From: Microbulbifer sp. MI-G
Lineage (GTDB): Bacteria > Pseudomonadota > Gammaproteobacteria > Pseudomonadales > Cellvibrionaceae
Assembly (NCBI RefSeq): GCF_030440425.1
Contig: NZ_CP098023.1
Coordinates: 2,779,501-2,843,500 of the forward strand
Direction: 5' to 3'
Length of the DNA stretch: 64,000 bases
Shown here: piece after piece, positions 46,238 through 56,000 of the stretch
Layout of the letters: the number at the start of each line of letters is the position of its first letter
Position numbering within the stretch: position 1 is the first letter of the stretch
The notes under the pieces: generated by a model
Told to the model about the DNA's origin: nothing
The model's database searches: none
What the model saw: the letters and a program-made list of their open reading frames with translations, nothing else
Position numbers and translations under genes: made by a program

Positions 46238-49200
46238 TCACAGCGCCGAGGCCGTGCGGCGATAGCGGGAGTGCATAAGAGATTCAAAAAAGCTACTGCC
46301 AAAACCAATGAACACTATGCCCAGAAGCAACAACCACACCAGCGCGTGGGGGTTGTTCTGGGAACTGGGCTTTTCAACCTGTTCCAGCTTCTGGCCGCTG
46401 ACTTCTGAAGTTGCAGCCGTACTGGCAGAGACAGGGTCGGGTGCCTGTCCGTTCAACAGGGGAGTCAGGCCAAAGCCGAGCGCCTGGGTATTGACATACT
46501 CGGTGAATGTTTCATTGTCCGTCGCAATATCATGCCGGTTCGCCAGCTCCGTATAGGTCTCCAGCATTTTTTTCAGGGTTTGCGCATCTGCGGGCCAGTA
46601 GCCCTTGCGCACCGCCTCCAGCATCCGCTCCAGCATCTGCGCCAGGGCTTCGGCATTGTGCGTTTCAAAAAACGCGCGCATCTCCATCTGGTATTTGTCA
46701 TCCACATAGACTTCAAACATCTCCTGCCACTGGTCATCGCGGATGGTTTCCGGGGTCATCACCTCCCAGCCCCACATATTATTCACACGATCGAGAATGG
46801 CCGTGGCACCGGCGTAGCCAGACGCCTGCATAGCTTCAATCCAACGGGGGTGAAAGTAACGGCTGCGCATTTCCTGATTGATAAACGCCGCCAGTGTCTG
46901 GGTTTTCACCGAGTCCTTGCGGCGCAAGTTGGCAACGTACATCTCCGGTGTTTGTCCGTCCAGATTGCGCACCGCAAGCCCCATACCGCCGAAGTACTGA
47001 AAGGGATCGTCATTGGTCATCATCGCGTAGAGATTGGTGGAGCGCGAGAAAATCACCCCTTCGGTGCCGGACAATACCTTGCCATACAGCGCGATATTGC
47101 GCTGGTCCTCACCCCATCGGGATTCATCCCTGCCGTAGGCAAAGCCCATACGGCGCAGATACAGGTCTGCCAGCTTGTCATCCGTCTCCCAGCTATCGGA
47201 AGCCAGGCTGGCGCCATTCAGTCCAGTGCCGTAATTGCCACTCTCATTGGAGAAGATCCGCACTGAGGAAAGATAGCGGGCGTCTTCCTCGGAACTGCCC
47301 TCCTCCAGTAACTGTTGCTGCAAGGCCTGGCTGTGGCGGTAGACAAAGTTATTGTCCTCCTTCATCTGTGCCACCTTATCGATCGCCTCTGCCAGCCACA
47401 ACATCACATTGGGGAAGGCATCCCGGTACAGACCCGTTGCAGAGATCACGACATCGATTCGCGGGCGCTTCAGCTCTGAGTAGGGAATCACCTCGGTCCC
47501 GGCCACATTGCCCTGCTGGTTCCATTGTGGCCTGAGACCCAGTGCATGCAGTATCTGCGCTTCCAGTGCCCCCTGATGGCGCATGGTTTCCAGTGACCAG
47601 AGGGAAAAGGCCAGCTTGTTCGGGAATCGGCCGTGCTTTTCGCGATAATCGGCAATGGTCTGCTCCATCAGGTGCACACCGGCTGCGTAAGCTTCCCTGG
47701 AAGGCACCTTGGCCGGGTTGAACCCGATCAGGTTGCGCCCTGTGGGTACGGCCTGCGGATTGCGAATGGGGTCCCCCCCATGGCTCACCGGAATATACTT
47801 GCCGTCGAGTGCAGACATCAGGTTTGGCAGCTCGGCGATATGGGCGAAATTGTCCGCGTACATCCGGCCCTGCTGCAGATGGTTTTGCAGCTCTTCGGAC
47901 AATTCAGGCAGCTTGCGCCCGGCCAGATAGGCATCCAGTAGCTGGTAGCCCGGCTGGGCTTGCAGCGCCATGACATTGCGTGCATCAAGCACCTGCTCCT
48001 GCGGCAGGCTCAACTGCTGCTCCACTTCGTATTGCCCGGCAGCTGCAATGAAATCCTCACCCAGCATTTGCAGCATGGTGCTGGTAAGATGCTCAGGCTT
48101 GGGCAACTGGCCAAAACGGTGGATGCCGAGGGGCTGGCTCATTTCTGCCAACTGACCCAGGTGATCCTGCAGGCGACTGAGCTGGCTATCAAAATCCGCC
48201 CGCAAATTTTCAGCGCTGATTTCCAGGTCCTTGAGCATATTCAGCTTTTCCGCCAGAGCGACAATGCGCTCCCGGGTATTCAGCCGGGTCTGCCCTTCCT
48301 CCAAAATCAGGTAGTTGCCAATCAGCTCGGAAAGCTCTGCCACTTCTGCATAGAGGCCCGCTTTGGCAAAGCCCGGTGTCAGGTGGCTGATCATGGTGGC
48401 GCGGCCACGGCGTTTGGCCTGCATGGCCTCGCCCACATTGTCGATAATATAGGGATAGAACACCGGGATATTACCCAGGGCCAGATTGGGTGCATCGTAG
48501 ACGGACAACCCGCGCTCCTTGCCGGTGAGCCACTCCTGGGACCCGTGGGTACCCAGGTGGATATAGGCATCGGCCCCGAACGTCTCGCGCGCATAGAGAT
48601 AAACCGCCAGGTAGGCGTGGTTCACCGGGGTTTTCATATCGTGATACAGGGATGAATGATCCTTGGCATTCTCCGCCCGCACGCCCTGGGGCAGGACAAT
48701 CAGGTTGCCCAGCGTCATGCGCGGAATCACAAACGCCCGCTCACCCTTGTGCTCTGCCAGCATGGCACTGTCTTCCGGCTTGCCCCAGCGCGTCACAATG
48801 GGATCGCGCACCGCGGATGGCAGAGTATTGAACCAGTCGACATAGGTGGAAAGTGGCATCCAGTCTGCCAGGCCCTTGTCAATCAGCGCGGCACTGTCTT
48901 CGCGGCGATAATAAGGGCGCAGCAACTGGCCAGCCCAGTCGATCAGGGTATTGGAATCCCGCTGGTCTATTTGATAGCCGCGCTCCGCCATGGCCCTGGC
49001 GATTGATTCTATGGATGAGGGTACATCGAGAAAGGCCGCACCAATATTCTTTTCCCCCGGGGGATAATTCCAGATAAAGGTGGCGACTTTTTTCCGGGCA
49101 TTCGGTTTATATCCCAGTGAGGCCTGGCTCCAGGCGCGCTCCACCAACGCATTGAGTGGGTCTGCCATCACCACCTTATTGCCACCTTCGCTGGCGGCGA

Positions 49201-50191
49201 TGATGACCGGGTCAATACTGCCGGTATCCTCGGGCATCACCAGAAAGAAGGGCGTTAATGACGGGGACACACCACTGTTATCGGCGAGGTAATCCGCTTC
49301 GCTACCCTCTGTGTAATTCAAAGCGTGAATAACCGGCACCCCCAGTTTCTCGAACTCTGCGCGGCGCTTACTCACATAATGCAGGGAGCGATAGTTGATC
49401 ATCAGGTCGATACGGGTTTGCCCCGCTTCATCCTGCAACAGGTCCGGGTAAGCAAGTGGCAAGTCCTCACCCTCAAAGAAAAACCCAAAGGCTCTTGCCC
49501 CTTTTCCCTCCAGGCCACTCAGAAGGGCATCGACTACCTGCTGCTGTTCGTAATCCACCACCGAGCGGTGAATAGCCAGGGCAATGACCGGTTGCTCACC
49601 GGAGGCCTGCAACCACTTAAAGAAATTCTCTTCATTATCGGTCACCAGCTGTGGCAGGCGTGGATGATAGAACCCCACTTTCGGCACTGTGATGGGATCC
49701 GCCACAGCAAGCTCGGAGAGAGCGAAGACCTCAGCGGAAAGAAACTGCAACAAGTGCCGGTAATTCTGACGCCCGGCATTGTTGAAGTATGCAGCGATGG
49801 CCTTGTGCTGCCTGGCGGACAGTCCCTGATTCATGGATTCGTTATCCGCATCCCCGAGGGAAATCACCGGCACTTTGGGATATTGAGCCAGCATTGGCTG
49901 GAATTTTCCAAACATAAACTGCGACAGCGGCGGATTGATACCATCGAGCATCACCAGGCTTGAGGAGGCCCAGGCCTGTGCTATTTGTTCTTCACTCTTC
50001 CCCTTGCTGTTAAAAATCTCCAGGGTAAACGGCTGGTCCGCGGCCAGATCAGTTAACAGGTCTCCCTTGGCTTTGGCAGTGTGACTGGACATCATCAGCA
50101 ATACACTGGGTGTATCGCCGGCCTCTACCGTCAAAGCACAAAGAGCGATCAGAGCCATACCTGCCAGGCGCAGACTATAGTTCTTCAGCAT
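46238..50191 (-). CDS. Exported CobN-like (HmuS-like) chelatase-family protein
   Basis: A 1317-residue protein of the CobN/magnesium-chelatase H family, recognised from blocks such as ERGYQIDQRDSNTLIDWAGQ, HLGTHGSQEWLTGKERGLS, PVFYPYIIDNVGEAMQAKRRG and DVVISATGLYRDAFPN. Unlike cytosolic CobN it has an N-terminal signal peptide (about 1-24) and a single C-terminal transmembrane segment (about 1283-1302), so the body should face the periplasm. It follows TolQ/ExbB-like and DUF2149 genes and is divergent from a heme-type TonB receptor. This is the context of HmuS, a heme dechelatase of the Bacteroides hmu operon, rather than of cobalamin synthesis. No cobalamin gene is nearby. Confidence 0.85.
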   Translation of the reverse strand: MLKNYSLRLAGMALIALCALTVEAGDTPSVLLMMSSHTAKAKGDLLTDLAADQPFTLEIFNSKGKSEEQIAQAWASSSLVMLDGINPPLSQFMFGKFQPMLAQYPKVPVISLGDADNESMNQGLSARQHKAIAAYFNNAGRQNYRHLLQFLSAEVFALSELAVADPITVPKVGFYHPRLPQLVTDNEENFFKWLQASGEQPVIALAIHRSVVDYEQQQVVDALLSGLEGKGARAFGFFFEGEDLPLAYPDLLQDEAGQTRIDLMINYRSLHYVSKRRAEFEKLGVPVIHALNYTEGSEADYLADNSGVSPSLTPFFLVMPEDTGSIDPVIIAASEGGNKVVMADPLNALVERAWSQASLGYKPNARKKVATFIWNYPPGEKNIGAAFLDVPSSIESIARAMAERGYQIDQRDSNTLIDWAGQLLRPYYRREDSAALIDKGLADWMPLSTYVDWFNTLPSAVRDPIVTRWGKPEDSAMLAEHKGERAFVIPRMTLGNLIVLPQGVRAENAKDHSSLYHDMKTPVNHAYLAVYLYARETFGADAYIHLGTHGSQEWLTGKERGLSVYDAPNLALGNIPVFYPYIIDNVGEAMQAKRRGRATMISHLTPGFAKAGLYAEVAELSELIGNYLILEEGQTRLNTRERIVALAEKLNMLKDLEISAENLRADFDSQLSRLQDHLGQLAEMSQPLGIHRFGQLPKPEHLTSTMLQMLGEDFIAAAGQYEVEQQLSLPQEQVLDARNVMALQAQPGYQLLDAYLAGRKLPELSEELQNHLQQGRMYADNFAHIAELPNLMSALDGKYIPVSHGGDPIRNPQAVPTGRNLIGFNPAKVPSREAYAAGVHLMEQTIADYREKHGRFPNKLAFSLWSLETMRHQGALEAQILHALGLRPQWNQQGNVAGTEVIPYSELKRPRIDVVISATGLYRDAFPNVMLWLAEAIDKVAQMKEDNNFVYRHSQALQQQLLEEGSSEEDARYLSSVRIFSNESGNYGTGLNGASLASDSWETDDKLADLYLRRMGFAYGRDESRWGEDQRNIALYGKVLSGTEGVIFSRSTNLYAMMTNDDPFQYFGGMGLAVRNLDGQTPEMYVANLRRKDSVKTQTLAAFINQEMRSRYFHPRWIEAMQASGYAGATAILDRVNNMWGWEVMTPETIRDDQWQEMFEVYVDDKYQMEMRAFFETHNAEALAQMLERMLEAVRKGYWPADAQTLKKMLETYTELANRHDIATDNETFTEYVNTQALGFGLTPLLNGQAPDPVSASTAATSEVSGQKLEQVEKPSSQNNPHALVWLLLLGIVFIGFGSSFFESLMHSRYRRTASAL

Positions 50192-50193
50192 GG

Positions 50194-50541
50194 CTATTTA
50201 CCCCCTGCAGCTTTGTTGAGTGAAGGCGCTTCCTTTTCTTCCGGTACATACACCAGGCTGCCATCGGCCATCTGGTAGGCAACCCCCGCACGAGTGCCCT
50301 CGCCTGAACCAATTTCACCGCTGGACTTGTACTGCCGGATCTCCCGGCCATCTTTTACGATCACTTCCATATTGGGTTCGCCGGCATTCTTGATTACCGT
50401 GACCTTTTCACTGGAAAAAACATTGAGAGGGTTTTGCGCGATGGCGATCAGGAGTGCAGCGATGATCACCAGGAAGACATCAATCAGGTTGACCGCACTC
50501 AGAATTGGATTGAGTTCTTCATCTTCATCCAGAAAGCGCAT
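50194..50541 (-). CDS. DUF2149-family membrane protein (HmuU-like)
   Basis: A 115-residue protein with one transmembrane helix (about 18-38) after a short acidic N-terminus (RFLDEDEELNPILSAVNLIDVF), the hallmark of DUF2149. The periplasmic C-terminal part has VTVIKNAGEPNMEVIVKDGREI and GEGTRAGVAYQMADGSLVYVPE. The family is found with CobN-like chelatases and ExbB-like proteins in archaea and in hmu operons; it may replace ExbD in an energy-coupling complex. The ATG overlaps the TGA of the upstream gene (TGATG). Confidence 0.82.
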   Translation of the reverse strand: MRFLDEDEELNPILSAVNLIDVFLVIIAALLIAIAQNPLNVFSSEKVTVIKNAGEPNMEVIVKDGREIRQYKSSGEIGSGEGTRAGVAYQMADGSLVYVPEEKEAPSLNKAAGGK

Positions 50542-51071
50542 CAGGCCAACTCCTTCAACTTGCGGATATTGATCAGCTCAGCGGCAAACCAGCGCTTTTT
50601 CACCGAGGCGGGCCAGAAGGTGAGTGTGGCAATCACCAGCCCCCAGATCACCGCGGCAAAGGCAATGATCAGGTTTTCGCTGATGCCCTGGATATTGCCA
50701 TCGGCCAGGGCACGCAGCGCCGGTCCCATGGGGATCATGGTGGCAATCAATCCCAGCATGGGGGCGATGCGGGTGGCCATACGCAGCGTTTCCAGTTTCT
50801 TCAATGCGAACACCTCCAGTTCGTCCTCACAGGCCGTGGGGTGACGCACAAAGTAGTTATGCACCTGGTACCCAGGCAGCCACTCGGCCCGCCCCTGTCT
50901 CAGTGCCAGCCGATAGGCAACGGTGTTGCGGCGGCGCAGCAGCCACAGGGCAACAAAGCGCCCCGCGGCGTAGAGGGCATAGACAAACATGGCCAGGATC
51001 ATGAGCAGCACCGGGGTCATCAGCACATCGGCCACATTCGCCATCAGGTTTTCAATCGTCGCAATAATCAC
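50541..51071 (-). CDS. MotA/TolQ/ExbB-like proton channel family protein (HmuT-like)
   Basis: A 176-residue membrane protein with the three-helix ExbB/TolQ layout: a first helix (about 19-40), a long cytoplasmic loop with KKLETLRMATRIAPMLGLIATMIPMGPAL (third-helix start with the conserved glycine/proline motif), and IIAFAAVIWGLVIATLTFWPA. It probably pairs with the DUF2149 protein and energises the CobN-like protein or the receptor. A GTG start at 51071 is used because GGGGAGG lies 6 bases upstream. It is the first gene of the minus-strand operon. Confidence 0.82.
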   Translation of the reverse strand: MIIATIENLMANVADVLMTPVLLMILAMFVYALYAAGRFVALWLLRRRNTVAYRLALRQGRAEWLPGYQVHNYFVRHPTACEDELEVFALKKLETLRMATRIAPMLGLIATMIPMGPALRALADGNIQGISENLIIAFAAVIWGLVIATLTFWPASVKKRWFAAELINIRKLKELA

Positions 51072-51459
51072 CGCAAGCCTCCCCAGCCCGGCTGTTGTCG
51101 TTGTGTAGCAAAGGCCGCGAAAAGTACCCGAACAATTCGGTAGGGTCAAATTTAATCTAATTAAAATTGATTATCATTTAGCTTTACATTTGTTGTCCAC
51201 TCCCTATAATCCGCTTCCGGTAACCCGGCAACCAAAAAGGTCGCGGGGTTGCTGCGGCACAGGGAGCTGCCGCTGCCGGCTTGCCGCCGGCACGGGCCCC
51301 GAAACACCAGTGATTCCTCGCAGTTGCGCAGAGTTCGGGAGCGGCCCCCAACAGGTCACGGAAGGCCTGTTGGGGACCGGGCTGACACCGGGCCAACGCG
51401 GTGGACACTGTGCCGGCGCACCACCCTGGCAAGCGCAAAAACAACGCAAGGACAACACC
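51072..51459. other. Divergent intergenic region and receptor mRNA leader
   Basis: It contains a Fur-box-like element at 51163-51181 and a receptor leader of roughly 250-280 bases. Several G/C-rich stem-loops are present, including a perfect 10-bp stem with a 10-base loop (51346-51355 with 51366-51375) and GCCGGC-TTGCC-GCCGGC near 51278. No cobalamin riboswitch core was recognised. Confidence 0.5.
51163..51181 (+). promoter_or_regulatory. Fur-box-like operator in the receptor/CobN-like intergenic region
   Basis: The sequence AAAATTGATTATCATTTAG matches 12 of 19 bases of the Fur consensus, and the core GATTATCATT differs from GATAATCATT at only one base. It lies between the divergent receptor and chelatase operons, so it could repress both under iron-replete conditions. 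A position-weight scan is needed to score it properly. Confidence 0.6.
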
Positions 51460-53628
51460 ATGCAACTTCGCCCACTCGCAGCGGCCTTTCTGGGCCTGGC
51501 TTCCTCCTCCAACCTCTTTGCAGAGACTGCGCCCGCTCCCTCCGCCGATGACCTGGAGCTGATTGTTGTCAGCGGCCGCGCGGAAAAACCGCTGAAAGAC
51601 GTTACCGGCAGTATTTCCGTGGTAACCAGTGATGAAATCGAACAGCTGCAGCTCAACGATATGAACCAGCTGTTTCAATACGAGCCGGGCGTCGACGTCA
51701 CCGGAGTGGTGGGCGGTGCGCAGAATATCCTGGTGCGCGGTATGGGCGGAGACCGCGTGCTGATTATCAAGGACGGTATGCGGGTCAATGAGGGCTATGG
51801 CGCAAATGGCCTGAACGATATTGTGGGCCGCGGCTTTATTGAGGTGGACACCCTGAAACAGGTGGAAGTGGCCAAGGGCGCCGCATCCTCCCTGTATGGC
51901 TCCGATGCCCTGGCGGGCATTGTGGTCTTTGTCACCAAGGACGCCAGCGACTACCTGGAGGATGGGGCGCAGTTCGGCGGCACCCTGAAAACCGGTTACA
52001 CCGGCATTACCCACCAGACACATCTCTCCCCCACCCTGGCCCATCGCGCGGGCAATTTTGAACAGCTGCTGCAGATGGCTTACCGCGACGGCGAGGAACA
52101 GCAAAATTACCATGAGACCCGGATCCCCTTCCAGATTGAATCCGAAAGTCTGCTGTACAAGGCCAGGTACAATCTGGGCGGCGAGGATTTTATCGGCTTC
52201 AGTATCGACCACTGGCAGCAGGAAACCGAGGGTGGGCGTGCCAATGGTCTGTTGAGTAACTTCCGTCACTTAGCCAGTTTCGGCTACAACATCGTTGAGG
52301 AACACACTGTCTCCAACAGGGAAACCCGCGCGTATCAGCTGCGCTATCACAGTGCAACCCCCACTGGCGTCTACGACCAGTTGAACATCAGCCTGTACCG
52401 CAACGAGTCAGAGCAGGAAGACGAGCAGTATGCACGCCTGGATATCAATGCGCCCCAATTCGGCGTATTCGAAATCCGCGACATGTGGGAAACCGGTCTC
52501 TACCGCCAGGATACCCTCGGCCTGCTGTCCAATGCCAGCATCACCCTCAACGACACCCATACCCTGGGCTACGGCCTGGACCTGGAGCGCACCGAGAGCC
52601 GCCGCACCGTTCACCAGTACCGGGAAGTGGAAACGACTACCACCCGGGATTTGACCACGGATAAATTCCCGCAAAACGAGGTAAGCCGTGCCGGCCTGTT
52701 CCTGAACGACGAGATGACCCTTGCCGCCGACCGGCTTACGATCACGCCGGGACTCCGGTACGACTGGTACGACATGGATCCCGGTGGTGCCCTGAAATCG
52801 GACGGCACCCCCTACACCACCATTGAGGAAAGTAACCTCTCCCTCAACCTCGGCGCCCTGTACAGAATCAATACGCACCTGTCCGCCTTTGCCCAGTACG
52901 GCCAGGGGTTCAGGGTGCCGGCTTACGATCTGGCCTATATCGAGCATGAGCAGCGCTTCTCGGACTACATTTACCAGATACTGCCCGCCGATGACCTGGC
53001 ACCGGAAACCAGCGATACCTTCGAACTGGGCTTGCGCGGGCACTGGGGCTCCCTGACCTTCAGCAGCGCTGCTTTCTATACAAAGTACGACGATTTCCTG
53101 CAGGCCGCCCTGGTCCACAGTGAGCGGATATTCGACGACGCAGGCAATTTCTCCCACGACCTGGATCAGTACCAGTACCAGAACATCGAGTCCGTCACTA
53201 TCAAGGGGGTGGAACTCGCTGCCAGCTGGTCCCTGTCTGCGGCCATCGAGTTGTTTGCCAACGCCAGCTACCAGCACGGCAAGGACGACGCTACCGGCGA
53301 TTACCTCACCAGTATCAGCCCGCTCTCCGGGGTGGTCGGGGCCAGCTACAGCGGCACCAGGCTCTCCAGCCAATTGCTGCTGCGCTGGGCAAACCGCATG
53401 CACCTGGTCAATGACAACGAGACGGAAACCGCCGGCTTTGGCACCGTGGACTGGGTGATGGGCTACCAGCTGTTGGATCAATTGTCTGTGAATCTGGCGG
53501 TCAACAACCTGTTCGACAAATACTATGTGCCCTATTTGAATGTGGCGGGCCGCGACGCGGTCAGCGATCTGTCGGTCAATGCCGCGCCGGGGCGCACCTT
53601 CTCCGCATCGCTCCGGTACACTTTTTAA
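51460..53628 (+). CDS. TonB-dependent heme/hemoglobin-family outer-membrane receptor
   Basis: A 722-residue receptor. Signal peptide about 1-21, TonB-box-like DDLELIVVSGR at about 30-40, plug about 43-162 (SISVVTSDEIEQL, NILVRGMGGDRVLIIKDGMRV, AKGAASSLYGSDALAG), then a 22-strand-type barrel ending in LRYTF. The hemoglobin/transferrin/lactoferrin receptor pattern includes QYGQGFRVPAYDLAYIEHEQ at about 480-500. It is transcribed away from the CobN-like operon, with a Fur-box-like site between, so heme or iron-porphyrin uptake is the best reading. The ATG at 51460 is chosen because it starts the signal peptide; a longer upstream frame lacks one. Confidence 0.9.
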   Translation: MQLRPLAAAFLGLASSSNLFAETAPAPSADDLELIVVSGRAEKPLKDVTGSISVVTSDEIEQLQLNDMNQLFQYEPGVDVTGVVGGAQNILVRGMGGDRVLIIKDGMRVNEGYGANGLNDIVGRGFIEVDTLKQVEVAKGAASSLYGSDALAGIVVFVTKDASDYLEDGAQFGGTLKTGYTGITHQTHLSPTLAHRAGNFEQLLQMAYRDGEEQQNYHETRIPFQIESESLLYKARYNLGGEDFIGFSIDHWQQETEGGRANGLLSNFRHLASFGYNIVEEHTVSNRETRAYQLRYHSATPTGVYDQLNISLYRNESEQEDEQYARLDINAPQFGVFEIRDMWETGLYRQDTLGLLSNASITLNDTHTLGYGLDLERTESRRTVHQYREVETTTTRDLTTDKFPQNEVSRAGLFLNDEMTLAADRLTITPGLRYDWYDMDPGGALKSDGTPYTTIEESNLSLNLGALYRINTHLSAFAQYGQGFRVPAYDLAYIEHEQRFSDYIYQILPADDLAPETSDTFELGLRGHWGSLTFSSAAFYTKYDDFLQAALVHSERIFDDAGNFSHDLDQYQYQNIESVTIKGVELAASWSLSAAIELFANASYQHGKDDATGDYLTSISPLSGVVGASYSGTRLSSQLLLRWANRMHLVNDNETETAGFGTVDWVMGYQLLDQLSVNLAVNNLFDKYYVPYLNVAGRDAVSDLSVNAAPGRTFSASLRYTF

Positions 53629-53660
53629 TTACCCCTCCCACGTTTTATTCAGTCTCTTTC

Positions 53661-53684
53661 GGCCGCCCCCATGCGGCCTTTTTT
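53661..53684 (+). terminator. Intrinsic terminator after the TonB receptor gene
   Basis: The stem GGCCGC (53661-53666) pairs with GCGGCC (53673-53678) around the loop CCCCAT, followed by six T residues. It lies 32 bp after the receptor stop. Confidence 0.9.
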
Positions 53685-53834
53685 ATTTGTTGGTCAGCAA
53701 GTTTTCAAAGCCCTCCTGTGGGAGCCGGCGAGCCCGGAAAAACCCGCGCGCCCCTGTGCCGAGGACAGAGGCGGCACACAGCCCATGAAACAGATACAAT
53801 ACGCACAAAAAGACCAACAGAAAGGCAAATCACC

Positions 53835-55487
53835 ATGCAGATTCTCCGCACACTGGCAGCCGCACTGGTGGCCGCCGCTTCCATGGGTGCCCAGGCCACC
53901 ACGCTGATACACAACGTTTCCGGGTACCAGACAACGGACAGGGCCCTGGTCCGCTTCAACGCCCTGGCCTTTGACCGCGGCAAGGTGCTGGCAAGCGGTG
54001 ATTTTCAGCAGCTCAACCGGCAGTATCCCCAGGCACAGAAAATCGATGCGGGGGGCAAAACCCTGTTGCCCGGGCTCATCGACGCCCACGGGCATATGCT
54101 GGGGCTCGGTCAGTTGAACCGGATGCTGGATTTGCGCGACCAATCGCTCGACAGCGCCCGGGTATCCATCAAGCAGTATGCCAAACAGCTGGCACCCGGC
54201 GAGTGGCTGCTCGGGCGCGGCTGGAACCAGGTCACCTGGCCCGGCAAACAATTTCCCACCCGCACACAACTGGATACCCTGGACATCGACCATCCCATCT
54301 GGCTGCGACGCGTCGACGGCCATGCGGGCTGGGCCAACTCCAAGACCCTGCGCCTCGCCGGTATCGACCGGCATACCGCGGCTCCGGAGGGCGGGGAAAT
54401 CCTGCGCGATGCCAGCGGCGAACCCACCGGCATACTGATCGACAATGCCATGGGCCTGTTGCAGCGGGTGATCCCCAAACCCACCCTGGCCCAGGATAAA
54501 AAATCCCTGCAGGATGCATTTGCGCAGGCGCTGGCTGTGGGACTGACCAGCGTGCACGATGCCGGCATTAACGAGCAGACCCTGCAGGCCTACCGGGAAC
54601 TCGCGCGGGAAAACGCGATCCCCCTGCGGATGTACCCCATGCTCTCGGTTAACAGCCACAACTACGCCAAACTTCTGCGTGCCGGGCATATCGGCAGTCC
54701 CTCCGAGCGGCTCTATATGCGCAGTATCAAACTATCCGCCGATGGCGCCCTCGGCAGCCGCGGTGCCGCGCTGCTGGAACCCTACCACGACCGCCCGCAG
54801 GAGAAAGGGCTGCTGCTCTACCCGGAAGCAGAGATGCTATCGCTGCTAAAACTTGCCAGCGATAACCAGTTTCAGATCAATGTGCACGCCATTGGCGACC
54901 GCGCCAACCATATCGTGCTGAACCACCTGGAAACCCTGCACAAGGCCAGCAGCCAGAAAGACCACCGCCACCGCGTAGAGCATGCCCAGGTCCTCCAGGT
55001 GAAGGATATCCCCCGTTTCCAGCGCCTCAACCTGATCGCCTCCATGCAGCCCACCCACGCCACCAGCGATAAAAATATGGCCGGCGCGCGCCTCGGCGAG
55101 GCGCGCCTGACCGGGGCCTATGCCTGGCAGACCCTGCTGAAGCAGGGCACCCCCATTGCCGCCGGTTCGGACTTTCCGGTGGAGCCGGCCAATCCGCTCT
55201 TCGGCCTGCACGCCGCGGTCACCCGCCGCGACCGCCAGGGCGCACCCGAGCGGGGCTGGCGCGCGGCGGAGGCCATGAGCCTCGAACAGGCCCTGCGCGC
55301 CTTCACCCTGGACGCCGCCTATGCGAGCCACCAGGAAATGGTGATCGGCAACCTCACGCCGGGGAAATTTGCCGACTTTATCCTTCTGGATCGGGATATT
55401 TTTGCCATAGACCCACAGGCAATCTGGCGCGCGCAGGTGCTGGAAACCTGGGTGGAAGGGGAAAAGGTGTACACCAGGGACCACTGA
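53835..55487 (+). CDS. Exported amidohydrolase (YtcJ-like, metal-dependent)
   Basis: A 550-residue amidohydrolase. A signal peptide (about 1-21) precedes a domain with the metal-binding LPGLIDAHGHMLGLG motif at about 75-89, then HVEHAQVL-type ligands (INVHAIGDRANHIV and HRHRVEHAQVLQ) and the catalytic SDFPVEPANPLFGLHAAVTR block, ending with GKFADFILLDRDIF. The pattern is that of the YtcJ/DUF amidohydrolase family, usually active on amides, esters or carbamates; the substrate is unknown. The ATG at 53835 is taken because the signal peptide begins there. It follows the receptor by about 200 bp, beyond its terminator. Confidence 0.86.
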   Translation: MQILRTLAAALVAAASMGAQATTLIHNVSGYQTTDRALVRFNALAFDRGKVLASGDFQQLNRQYPQAQKIDAGGKTLLPGLIDAHGHMLGLGQLNRMLDLRDQSLDSARVSIKQYAKQLAPGEWLLGRGWNQVTWPGKQFPTRTQLDTLDIDHPIWLRRVDGHAGWANSKTLRLAGIDRHTAAPEGGEILRDASGEPTGILIDNAMGLLQRVIPKPTLAQDKKSLQDAFAQALAVGLTSVHDAGINEQTLQAYRELARENAIPLRMYPMLSVNSHNYAKLLRAGHIGSPSERLYMRSIKLSADGALGSRGAALLEPYHDRPQEKGLLLYPEAEMLSLLKLASDNQFQINVHAIGDRANHIVLNHLETLHKASSQKDHRHRVEHAQVLQVKDIPRFQRLNLIASMQPTHATSDKNMAGARLGEARLTGAYAWQTLLKQGTPIAAGSDFPVEPANPLFGLHAAVTRRDRQGAPERGWRAAEAMSLEQALRAFTLDAAYASHQEMVIGNLTPGKFADFILLDRDIFAIDPQAIWRAQVLETWVEGEKVYTRDH

Positions 55488-56000
55488 GTGCGCGGCCTGC
55501 ATTAGGGTACGGTGGGCACAGACCCGCCGTAAGGCAGCAGTGCCGAAAATGGGACGGGGAAATTCAGTGCAGGGATCAAATCATCCGGTAAAAAATAATT
55601 TGCGGCCGAATTCATTTCGACCGCTCCCTCTTTAAGCTGACTGGCTCTACTCCCGCTGTCACCTCGCTGAAATCATTCAGACCAGTGGTCACCCGCTGTG
55701 GGCGTATTTCCGGGTTAGTCCAGTCTCCATTACGGCCCGCTTTTTATTGGGCTTTGCTCCGCAAAGCACGCCTCGGCAGTTGAATAATAGTCTCGCCACA
55801 TCCCTATTCCCAATTTCATCAACCCGCTGGTATCGGGCGGCCGTGAACCCTCCTCTGCCCGGCTCGTATTTTGTACTCCAACAGGCCCTGGATTGAGCAC
55901 AATTTGTTGCTGCAACGGCCCCACCCTACACTGGCTGCGACATTGTTCGGCCCTATCCGCCGACACCATAACCCTCAATCAACTTATGCCAGAGGTGTCT
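55488..56000. other. Gene-free stretch
   Basis: No gene recognised. A 7-bp hairpin GCTTTGC-TCC-GCAAAGC lies at 55751-55767 without a T tail. The promoter of the glycine-zipper gene is expected at the right end. Confidence 0.45.

Noticed and set aside
46238..50191. True cobaltochelatase subunit for cobalamin synthesis
   Set aside because: It has a signal peptide and a C-terminal anchor, and there are no cobalamin genes, CobS or CobT nearby; its neighbours are those of HmuS-type operons.
51072..51459. Cobalamin riboswitch upstream of the receptor or CobN-like gene
   Set aside because: The conserved riboswitch core and B12-box words are absent; a Fur-box-like site is present instead, and the genes fit heme uptake.
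51184..53481. Minus-strand open frames of 361 and 357 codons under the TonB receptor
   Set aside because: They are antisense shadows of the receptor, whose plug and barrel motifs are clear on the plus strand.
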